Positions 1-12,721 of a stretch of 28,623 bases of DNA are shown here, piece after piece. The translations under genes were made by a program, and so were the position numbers. The first letter of the stretch is position 1. Every line of letters begins with the position of its first letter. The DNA is from Thermomucor indicae-seudaticae (lineage: Eukaryota; Mucoromycota; Mucoromycetes; Mucorales; Lichtheimiaceae): NCBI GenBank assembly GCA_000787465.1, contig JSYX01000456.1:1-28623 (forward strand). The letters run 5' to 3'. The notes under the pieces were generated by a model. That model was not told the origin of the DNA. It saw only the letters and a program-made list of their open reading frames with translations, and made no database searches.

Positions 1-158
1 ATTACGAGAAGGAGAGAGAGCTATTCCTACACTACTGAGCATCATCTATACGACTGTAGCGGAGATGGTAGAGTGAAACATGTCCAGTAATCGACGTATC
101 TTGGATGGGACACCTAGATCTACTTGTAATTTCCTTTTATAATACCACACTCGTATTA

Positions 159-445
159 TCAGTTCATCCCGAAGTTGAACCATTTGTCTTCGACAGAGGC
201 TCCTTCCTTCAGTTTCCACTTCTTTTCATTATCCATCATTTCGAACTTCTCCTTAAATGCTTGCATTTGTCGCATAGTGAGCAACGACGAAGTAGATTTT
301 GCAGCCTATATAGTGTTCATATGTGTACAACGACGTCTTTATATTTCCTACGTACGTTGGATGAAGATGAAGTACCGGACTGGGACGAGGGAATTTCGTT
401 AACGGAATATGTTGATGACGCATGCTCATTCTCCTTTTCCCGAGC
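159..445 (-). pseudogene. 3' fragment of a minus-strand gene of unknown family
   Basis: Two exons can be joined on the minus strand. The upstream one is 445..356, rich in Ser (frame ending SSSSN), and the downstream one is 251..159, reading EKFEMMDNEKKWKL and ending DKWFNFGMN-stop. The intron 355..252 starts GTACGT and ends TTTAAG, and phase 0 is kept. A further acceptor (CTAG) lies directly before 445, so at least one more upstream exon is expected, but the transposon end at 505 begins only 60 bp further up and no continuation is visible on its far side. I have an uncertain memory of similar short proteins recurring in Mucorales genomes, but I cannot name the family. The piece could be the true end of a live gene whose upstream part was displaced; lack of an ATG and the transposon next door favour a relic. 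Confidence 0.4.
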
Positions 446-504
446 CTAGTCAGAATAAAGTATAATTGATTACAGAGTGAGATGAAGTGAGTACGGATCC
501 AGGT

Positions 505-542
505 AATTTTGAGGTACCCTCTTTAAGGTACCCCAACAGTCC
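505..542 (+). repeat. Left terminal inverted repeat of the MULE
   Basis: Starts AATTTTGAGGTACC and ends at the first ACAGTC motif. It matches the reverse complement of 3841..3878 without gaps at about 29 of 38 positions. Confidence 0.75.
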
Positions 543-596
543 CACCGGGTTGAGGCACCTTAACAGTCATGGTCCGTACCTCAACAGTCCTGGTCC
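525..596 (+). repeat. Left subterminal repeats
   Basis: Three degenerate direct copies of a unit of about 21-24 bp lie at 525..543, 552..575 and 576..596. The common core is GGTACCTTAACAGTC followed by A/C-C/T-GGTCC. Such arrays near the ends of Mutator-like elements are candidate transposase binding sites (inference). Confidence 0.6.
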
Positions 597-694
597 GGCT
601 GTGTCACAGTCATAATAAATGAGTCTACCACGTTCTAAGTGAAAGCCTCGCTCTTTCGCTTTTTTGTTCTTCCACCTCTGTTCACCTTTGCAAA

Positions 695-3420
695 ATGGTT
701 ACCAAGCTTTCTTCCTTCCCTCAATTCCCTATCGCTGGGGAAGTAATTGAGACTCCGACAAATTGTGACGACCACGGAAAATACGTTGTTAACATGGATA
801 TTGGATGGTGTATGCGTTGTCAGAATAGTTATGCAACAAAAGATGGATTCAAGACTGTCAAAACGTGCATGGAATCTGTGCGTTGTGTAAACGAGAGTTG
901 TGTTTTCTTTAACGTTGAAAACCGTCCCAAAAGTACCGAGCCGCTTGTAAAGTCACAATGCGAGCAAGGATGCCGTGCGTGCAAGCAAAAGCTAGTGCAT
1001 ATAAGTTGTTTGGTCAGGGCAATCTTTACTTGCTACGGTGTCGTCTGCCGGTTATCTTTCGGTGACAGCCAAGGAGAAAAAGAACATAGTCATGGGCAGA
1101 ATGAAGCTAAGCACCTTTCTGAACATGCAAGAGAAGAGTTCGAATACCTTGTATTGTCGAACTCTTTGGCGACACCAAAATCCTTGGTGGTAGGCTTAAA
1201 TAAAGGAACAGAGCGGTAATTCCCAGTGATGCTTATCCATCCAATTCTTCAAAACCTTGACCGCACGACACACGAGAGGAAAGCCGTACTTAAAAAGCAT
1301 GGCTTAACTAAGCCTCAGGAATCCACTATAGAGCAACTATGGACAATCCAGGCCAACTACGACGATTACTTCAAGCATTGTAACTTACTGAAAGGAGAAA
1401 CGGTCATAGCGTTCTGCTCTCCAATCACATCCGCCGTTTTGAATCTGAAGGAAAGTTCCGTTATTACGGACGTTGCATTTAGTGTCTTCGAGAAAGGTCT
1501 TTAACTTTGCACATCAGTGGTCTACAGTCTAGAACTGTGCCGTCATGTTATTGCGTTTGCAGCAGTTTTTGACGGTCTTACGTCGCACCACTTCGCCCAA
1601 TACTTCATGGCATTATTCCTCGCTTATGATGTAAAGTTTAGTAAGAACGACTTCCTCGGGGTTATCATGAACTTCTCGGACGCCCAAAGAGCTGGTTTTC
1701 TGAAAGCCTACGAAAGTCGAACAGGCAGAAGCGACGGCTTAAAATACATCAAAGGGTGCACTGTCCACTTTTCGAGATCTGTGGACAAACTTTCGAAGGT
1801 GTGCCAAGGGCAGAATAGCGGCGTGGACGGTGTGCAGTGGATTAAGAAAGCGACGCACGCGTTGCGTACCGCTACCACTAAGGACGATTACAAACGTTTA
1901 AAAAGAGATAAAGAAGACGTATCCTATTGCGAAGGACTGGCTGGAGTGGTGGAACAGACGGGAAGTTCGAAGCACGATATTCGCATACAAGACCAAAATG
2001 AACCCGTCGTTGTTGCAACACCCAACACACTCGACAGACGCAGTAGAATCCTTCCATAACGATCTATAACGCATAATCAACAAGAAGAAATCTTTGACGA
2101 CAAACTTGGAAAAGATCCTTCTGTACATCAAAAACGACGAAGCGGCCCTGGAACATTACATGAAAGGATCAAGTAATTACTACAGCCGTAAGCCGTCCAA
2201 TGAAAAGCCAAAAAAGAGGAAGGCATCAAAGAAGGATACCGAGAAAGCCGTCAAGAAGATTAAGCACCATAAGTACGTGAACGATGGAAGACCACCAGAT
2301 ACCCTTAATGCTTTGCTCGGAAAGACAAAGAAACACAGAAAGTCTAAAAAGTCGCAGAGAAAAGAAGTGGAATTGGAAAAAGGTAATGAGTATCACATTT
2401 TAGAGATGAAGTGAGGGATGCTCATGAGAATGGGAATTTGATATTTAAGATATTCTTGAGATAGCAAGCAAAGGATTGGACGATCACTGGAATGCAGAGG
2501 ACGGGGATGAAGATTACATTGAAGAACCTAACACACCCGCATCCTACATCACAACACTATGTCCAAACGCATACAACTCAATTTATATCCATGCATCAAC
2601 GGAGATGATATTGCAAGGTGTTCTTCATGACGTTGCTGACTTGTCAAATGTCTTCAGGGAAGATAATCCATTTGATCAGGCGCTCTTGCAAACCCTCTAT
2701 ATGTACAAGGAAAACAAGCCTGAGGAACGAATCCAAGGGATGGCTAATCTTCGCTATTTTGTGTGGTCTCGCACTAGCTTTACAAAAGAGATATCCAGCC
2801 CCGTAGAGTTTTTAGAAGAATATCTGTCCAAATGCCCGCCGATCTTACAGGACTTCTTCACCATTTTCTCCCTTCGGTCGAGTCATTGCTCTAAGGACAG
2901 TATGCATACCGAATTGGATGACAACCAACCACCAACAGCTCATATTCTGAACACCAGTCCGTATCAGTTCAGGTCACGACATATTGAAAAGTTGTCATGC
3001 GATGATCTGTCTCAACAAATTACTTCGATAATCGAAAACGAAAAGACTATCAAATGCACGATTTGTGGAGCGCGCTGCTTGCGAAAGAATGACATCATCC
3101 GCTACCCATCGTTTCTTTTGCTTCGAGATCTAACGCCAGTGTTAACAACAGCATCGGTCGGTATCCCATTCAAATCCCACTTAACAATTAGCCAAGTGCG
3201 CTACATGCTAGTCGGCGAAGTTTTTTCTACAGCAAGATGGGGTCTCCATTTTTACTGTGAAACAATCGTTCGCCATAACGATACAAATCTACTCGCGCAT
3301 ATAGACAACTTAGACGGATCCATCAAGATCCTCAGTGAAGGCACTCGAGCGGAGCTGTCTGAACGTCTCAGTGAAGACATAAGACATACTGTCATATTAC
3401 GCTACAAAAAATTAGACTAA
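695..3420 (+). pseudogene. MULE transposase spliced to a USP-like domain, broken
   Basis: The frame opens at ATG 695. The N-terminal part has several Cys pairs (CMRC, CRAC) that look like a zinc-binding domain. The MULE core follows: first Asp in ITDVAFS (about 1464-1484), second Asp in MNFSDAQ (about 1669-1689), the CxxH motif GCTVHF (about 1756-1773), and the Glu in DAVESFHND (about 2038-2064). A Lys-rich linker follows. An intron at 2383..2473 (GTAATG...GCAAAG) then joins phase 1 to 2, so the next frame continues into a 2474..3420 exon. That exon has YNSIYIHAS resembling the USP Cys box with Ile where the Cys should be, a CTICG zinc knuckle, and WGLHFYCETIVR resembling the His box. Lesions are TAA at 1217, 1502 and about 2065, and a frameshift near 2020-2040. 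The USP assignment is inference from motif order; the MULE assignment is firmer. Confidence 0.7.
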
Positions 3421-3800
3421 GAGATCAATCATGTATAGATACATTAGTTTAGACTTAGACAGATATGCAATATTGGACCATTTTCCCACTGACAATGGGA
3501 GCGTGCTTGATCTGTTTTGGTGTACAATTCTTTGTTTCCGGTTACATCTCGCGTCTCCGGCGGAAATGACGCTTGAGGTACCCAAAACTGTTTGCCTGCT
3601 TCTACTACTGTAAAATCTAGCTCTTGGCAAACACTGACATATACGGTACCTAAAAATTCATTGGGGCTACTGCTCTAGCTAGCATTTCCTGAGAAGAGTA
3701 ACACTTGAGGTGCTTCAGAATTCCATGCCTGGTATTCTACTTTGCTTTTCAGGCGCAGCTACGTTTGAGATACCTCAAAATTCCTTGCCTGCCGACATTT

Positions 3801-3823
3801 GAGGTACATTACAGTCACGGTCC
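3801..3823 (+). repeat. Right subterminal repeat unit
   Basis: GAGGTACATTACAGTCACGG plus TCC is a further copy of the left subterminal unit in the same orientation. More GAGGTAC-like pieces lie at about 3576, 3646, 3708 and 3768, some forming the palindrome TTGAGATACCTCAA, so the 3421..3840 stretch is a repeat-rich, non-coding 3' end. Confidence 0.55.
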
Positions 3824-3840
3824 AGCGAAGTCCGGCAAAG

Positions 3841-3878
3841 TGACTGTTAAGGTACCTCAAATGAGGTACTTCAAATTT
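3841..3878 (-). repeat. Right terminal inverted repeat of the MULE
   Basis: Its reverse complement starts AAATTTGAAGTACC and pairs ungapped with 505..542. Confidence 0.75.
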
Positions 3879-4492
3879 GTGGGGACCATTTGGGAGCGTA
3901 GAAAAAAGAGGAAGCGAAAGAGAGGGAGACGATCCTGTGCTGCGCGAGAATTAAGGAAGACTTTGTGTGACGACAGGGTGCTTCGAAGCGGCTACCAGAC
4001 ATCTTGTGATCCATGCATTGACTATAAACAAAGATCCATGAGTGATGCAGACGGTGATGCATAACATAGAGTACGAGAAGAATCATCAGCGTCAACATGT
4101 TATTTTGTCTAGCTTTCTCTGGCTGCTGACTACAGAAAGCAGCAACCAAGCGAATTATTTTTGAGAGGCCACGCCATGCAAGGAATTGACTCTGTCCACA
4201 CTGCTTTGCTTATCATGGCAGGGATATGTCATTATTTGCAAAAAGTTTGCGAGTTTATCTTCAAGGTGTCGCTGTCCTGCATAAGAACAAGGCGCTCTTG
4301 TCCCGCTAACCAGTTATTATAGTCAAGTTATCCTCCCTAGTCAAAAGTGAACTCCTCTAAAGGGAGCTACAATAAGCCATCCTAAAGAAACTCATAGAAA
4401 ATAAAAGTATCTTATGGATGACTCAAGGCGAAGTCCTGTCCATAAAGGTTTAGGGTCTCCGCCCCAAAACGGAAACTCCACTGCTTCTAATC
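3879..4492. other. Intergenic, right flank of the MULE and TBCB promoter
   Basis: I see no gene here. The open frames on both strands lack splice-consistent extensions or recognisable motifs. The last few hundred bases must hold the promoter of the tubulin cofactor gene; no clear TATA box or CCAAT box stands out. Confidence 0.5.
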
Positions 4493-5413
4493 ATGTCGAT
4501 TGTCACGGTCATTGTCACCACATCTGAAAACATTAATGCCGAGCGACGATTAGACAAGGGTTGGACGATCCTTGATTTAAAGGTATTGTCGCGATGTCTT
4601 CTGTCAATGGGAAAGAAGTACCTGACATTGCCCTTTTTCATTTTCCAGTACAAACTGGAGCCCATCACGGGCATTCCGGCGGATACCCAAAAACTTGAAC
4701 TCTATGCTGGAGACACCCTAGTTGGCTTGTTGGATGATGAATCACGCATGTTGGGATCCTATCCTGTCGAGAACTTTATGCGTCTGAATGTAAGAGAAAA
4801 AGAGAACGGCGGGATCTATTTTCTTATGTGAGCCCAGCCAACAGACAAATAATGTTATAGGTCGTGGATACCAATCCGAATCGGATCAAGGGACAATATA
4901 CCGATGTATCACTGGTCGAAAAATTCGAATTGACCGAAGAAGAATACTCGAAAAGGACAGATACGGTCAGGGCGTTCAAGGAACGAAACAAGTTGGGTCG
5001 GTTTTCAGAGGAAGCGGCGCGTCAAAGGGCCGCCTTGGAAGCAGAAAATGAAAAGGCAGCAGCCAATATCAAAGTGGGCGATCGTTGTCAAGTCGGTGAT
5101 GACACAGGAGTTACACGTCGCGGATATGTGCGCTACATAGGCAAGTTTTTCATACATCTTGGTCGTGAAGGCAGTGAATGCTAAGAGGATATACATATAT
5201 ATAAAAGGCACGACACATTTTCAACCTGGTATTTGGGTCGGCGTGCAGTACGATGAGCCATTAGGCAAGAATGATGGTAGTGTCCAGGGTCACCGTTACT
5301 TTGCATGCCCACCCAAATACGGTGGTTTTGTTCGTCCGACAAAGGTCACTGTGGGTGATTTCCCAGAGGAAGACTTGATGGCATCGGATGAAGACGAATT
5401 GGAAGAAATGTAA
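4493..5413 (+). CDS. TBCB: Tubulin-folding cofactor B
   Basis: The product is a tubulin-specific chaperone that works in the cytosol on alpha-tubulin with cofactor E. Exons are 4493..4582, 4649..4789, 4861..5140 and 5208..5413 (238 aa, usual family size). Residues 1 to about 90 form the ubiquitin-like domain ([10 protein letters not shown]..., [23 protein letters not shown]). A charged helical linker with the family motif [16 protein letters not shown] follows, then a CAP-Gly domain at about 150-220 with [16 protein letters not shown] and the GKNDGSV motif (Gly190 to Val196), which binds EEY/F tails of tubulin. The C-terminus is acidic and ends EEM. Introns 1 and 2 are GT-AG. Intron 3 (5141..5207) begins GCAAGT and is a GC-AG intron; no GT there keeps the frame. 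An AATAAA (5417..5422) starts four bases after the stop. Confidence 0.95.
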
Positions 5414-6036
5414 CAAAATAAAGCGTAGGTCGACACTTGAAACCTTGTAGCTGGTTATTCGCGACGGAAGAAGCGCGTCTTTTACGCTCAGAGCAAACTC
5501 GGCTTGCGCAGAAGTTTTCTCTTTGCGGCAGATGCCAGTCGCATCTGCATAGAATGCGCAGTGCAAATGTGGACTCAGCTTCGTTTTATTGCCTCGAACC
5601 GTACGTATAGCGAAGCCTCGAGTTTTTGCGGAAACTTGCAAGCCATCGCATCTTCCTCCATCGTGGCAAACGTAGCCACCTCGGGTTATTCTTCTATTGT
5701 AAGATCGTGACAGCCGTTCATGGTTGATGGTGCGTAACAGAGAGAGAAAAATATTACTGAGCGTCTCGCAAGACATCTTAATGCTAATAATGGTTGTTAT
5801 TTATTGCCTATTGTCAGCTGTTGATGTGATGCAGAGGCGTTTTGTTCAAATGATGACGAAATCCATATAAGGCTGGATGAAGCACGGAATTTCACAACTC
5901 TCTCTTTGGGCCAACACCTAACCCTAACCCACTTGTCCCTTAAGTCTCCAACATGGGTTATGAAGATGGCGAAGGGATGCAAACGATGCCATAGGTTGGG
6001 AATTTCTGAGGTCATTCCAGGAACAGTCGGAGTCTT
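5414..6036. other. Intergenic between TBCB and SMC3
   Basis: No gene recognised. Open frames on either strand show no family motif and no consistent splicing. Apart from the polyadenylation signal of TBCB and the telomere-like motif at 5917, nothing stands out. Confidence 0.5.
5917..5930 (-). promoter_or_regulatory. Two telomere-type repeats (telo-box)
   Basis: CCTAACCCTAACCC is two units of the TTAGGG repeat read on the minus strand. It lies about 200 bp before the SMC3 start. In other fungi such boxes in promoters bind Tbf1-like Myb factors; that role here is inference. Confidence 0.35.
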
Positions 6037-6097
6037 CGCGTGGTCAGAGAAAAAGGATCGCGTTTAAAGTCGCGTCTTTTTTTTACTGACTGCGCGT
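6037..6097 (+). promoter_or_regulatory. Cluster of four CGCGT boxes before SMC3
   Basis: CGCGT occurs at 6037, 6059, 6071 and 6093, all on the plus strand and 32-92 bp upstream of the SMC3 ATG. CGCGT is the core of the MluI cell-cycle box (ACGCGT) bound by MBF-type factors at G1/S, which in budding yeast drives cohesin genes. None of the four has the full ACGCGT, so this is a candidate site cluster. Confidence 0.45.
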
Positions 6098-6128
6098 TTC
6101 CGACAACTTTACCAAAAGCGAAGCGGGA

Positions 6129-10906
<4,778 letters not shown>

Positions 10907-11156
10907 TCACACCGAATAAAGGATTTCTTTTCTCGGGTAGTTCGGTTTTCATTATTTCCATCTTTGTCCAGTGTGTGAGCTTATCTTTTTCTGCATTCCG
11001 GTTCACAGTCAAATCATCAGGGCTCTTATATGTATTTTAAAAGAAATGTGAGTTATACAGTATAGTCATGAAAAAGGAAAAGACATAACGAAAGGACGTG
11101 CTTATGGAGAATACAATATGTACTGAAAGCAGGCATAAATTATACATACAAACAAT

Positions 11157-11606
11157 TCACCAAGTCCATTTCACCAGAGCCAGTTGTTCTGGACCCTTTG
11201 AATCTTGGGTATCTGGGTCGTAATCGGTCGGCAGCCCGGACAACAGAGGATGATGATTGACGTAAGTGACTGGAAGAGCCAATACCAAATGTTGTTGTGA
11301 TTTCTGTTGTGGATGACGATACTCGTTATCTTGTTCGTCCTTTTCTTCGCCATCGTACATTAATTCGTCGTCTTCCAGTTCATCGAAACAAGCGTCTAAC
11401 CAGACTTCTTCTTGAGTCCGTTCTTCTTGTTGCGATTGTTGTCGCTGCTTCTGTTGCTGCGGAAATAGGCACATCAACAGAATATTTCGAACCAATACTT
11501 GGCGCCGTAATCCCGGTTCAGTTCGTGATCGTTCGCCTTGAGATAGTTTATGAAGAGAGAGTTGAGTGATATGATTTGAGGCGATGTCATTTGTTGGATC
11601 GTCCAT
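11157..11606 (-). CDS. 149-aa protein with SERTA-like motif
   Basis: A single-exon frame starts MDDPTNDIAS and ends VKWTW. Residues 16-45 read SLHKL, then EPGLRRQVLVRN, then ILLMC. This order and spacing (Ser-Leu-x-Lys-Leu, gap, Glu-Pro-x-Leu-Arg, Val-Leu-Val, Asn-x-Leu) is that of the SERTA motif of animal transcriptional co-regulators such as the SERTAD proteins (family knowledge; match judged by eye). A Gln-rich stretch follows, then WLDACFDELEDDE, an acidic amphipathic segment like an interaction or activation motif. The frame stays open upstream to 12029, but that part is Phe/Ser/Pro-rich and looks like a pyrimidine-rich leader, so the Met at 11606 is preferred. The 3' end converges with SMC3. 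The function is unknown; a nuclear co-regulator is a guess. Confidence 0.65.
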   Translation of the reverse strand: MDDPTNDIASNHITQLSLHKLSQGERSRTEPGLRRQVLVRNILLMCLFPQQQKQRQQSQQEERTQEEVWLDACFDELEDDELMYDGEEKDEQDNEYRHPQQKSQQHLVLALPVTYVNHHPLLSGLPTDYDPDTQDSKGPEQLALVKWTW

Positions 11607-12183
11607 GATAACTTGTTGAAGATAGCAGTAGCGTTTTATCCACCGCGTTGAAAATGTGCCTTCATTGCCCTCTTCTTGAAATGCAATATATCTCTTTCCT
11701 TTTCTTTCAAGCACCAAGAAGTCAGGAGAGGATGGTGTGAAAGAAAAAGTCAGAGAGATAAAGAAGAAAGAAAAGGGGAACGAAGGCAACGCATTCGTGC
11801 AAGGAGTCAGTATGACTGACCAACGACTGTTGTTCGGGATGATTCTTTTTGGGGGGAACAGGAAATGGGGGGATATTGTTTCCTTTGATTCTTTTCTCTT
11901 TTGTCCTTCCTTCGTCATCATCAGAGCTGACCAGTCTACGGCTTGTTCTTCTCTATTGAATGTATAAGACGATTTGTATCCTCTATCATGATTCTTTTTG
12001 CAATGATCGCCGTACTTGTGCAACAGCAATTAATGTACAGTAACAGTATCTTCAAAGTAAATATGCAATCGATTGTCACAGGTTCTGCTCGGTTTAGCCC
12101 GTTTCCGGCTAATCACAGGAACGCTTACTCTGCTGCTTCGTCATCGATATGCCCACGTGCGTATGTGCACAATTCTTTATTTA
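11607..12183. other. Leader and promoter region of the SERTA-like gene
   Basis: Between the start of the 149-aa gene and the end of the Mic12-like gene. On the minus strand the part near the gene is rich in C and T, as fungal 5' leaders often are. No other gene seen. Confidence 0.45.
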
Positions 12184-12608
12184 CTATTTCTCGAAGTTAG
12201 GAGCAATCTTGTCGTCCCAAATTTTCTTGACATGAGAAGAGATATCGACATTGATGATGGCGTGTGCCGCACTCGTAACGTGAGCATTCCAGGAATCTTT
12301 GACTATAATAGTCATTAGCTTACACAAGCTCCTATTTACCGTGTGTTGATGAAAGCAGTACCTGAAGGGATTAAGCGGTTAGACACGTAATGCTGAGATT
12401 GGCCCAGAAATGACAATGGCGGACGTCCCGGTTTCGAATCGATTAATGATTGACTAGCGGTGCCAGCCGCAACATGATCCAGTGTAGTCTTTGCATTGTC
12501 CAAGCGACGACGAATGTCAGCTGTGTTTGAGGTTAGGTCGTCTCTGAATTTGTAAGTGATGGCAGCTACTGCTAGTAAACCCGCCACAAGGGAAACCGTC
12601 CTCGACAT
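12184..12608 (-). CDS. Small mitochondrial membrane protein, Mic12-like (MICOS)
   Basis: Exons 12608..12362 and 12296..12184 are joined over a 65-bp intron (GTACTG...CAAAG) in phase 1, giving 119 aa. Residues 1-20 (MSRTVSLVAGLLAVAAITYK) form a single membrane segment with a short positive N-terminus. Helical stretches follow (IRRRLDNAKTTLDHV), and the C-terminal part has SDSWNAHVTSAAH and VKKIWDDK. This plan resembles the Mic12/Aim5 subunit of the MICOS complex, which shapes cristae junctions in the inner mitochondrial membrane. The match rests on size, topology and the W-N/W-D C-terminal pattern; no unique motif decides it, and it could be another small inner-membrane protein. The gene lies 113 bp downstream of the FAD monooxygenase on the same strand. 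Confidence 0.55.
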
Positions 12609-12721
12609 CGTTGTTTGTTATCTTCTTGAACCCCGTAACGCCCTAACACAACAGAAAAGCGTCGGTGTTTCAATGGCTCCAATTCATTCTCTACCACATA
12701 TCAAAAACATTAAAGGGAAAT

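Larger units (their letters stand above)
505..3878 (+). mobile_element. Mutator-like (MULE) DNA transposon, decayed
   Basis: The element is 3374 bp long, bounded by imperfect 38-bp terminal inverted repeats (505..542 and 3841..3878, about 29 of 38 matching). Its interior codes for a transposase with the DD-E and Cys/His signature of MULEs, followed by a ubiquitin-protease-like segment. Both ends carry short repeats built on GAGGTACC and ACAGTC. No clear 8-10 bp target duplication could be found at the chosen borders (GATCCAGGT left, GTGGGGACC right), so the insertion is either old or the outermost ends are off by some bases. The coding part has three in-frame TAA codons and one frameshift, so it is not autonomous now. 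Confidence 0.75.

Noticed and set aside
495..504. Target-site duplication of the MULE
   Set aside because: The 9-10 bp on the two sides (GGATCCAGGT and GTGGGGACCA) do not match well enough.
5261..5776. 171-codon minus-strand frame
   Set aside because: It is antisense to the conserved CAP-Gly exon of TBCB and has no motif of its own.
5917..5930. Chromosome end or telomere addition scar
   Set aside because: Only two repeat units, surrounded by ordinary genes on both sides.
11607..12029. Upstream extension of the SERTA-like protein to 290 aa
   Set aside because: The added part is a low-complexity Phe/Ser/Pro translation of a pyrimidine-rich strand, typical of a leader, and the compact 149-aa form starts at a good Met.
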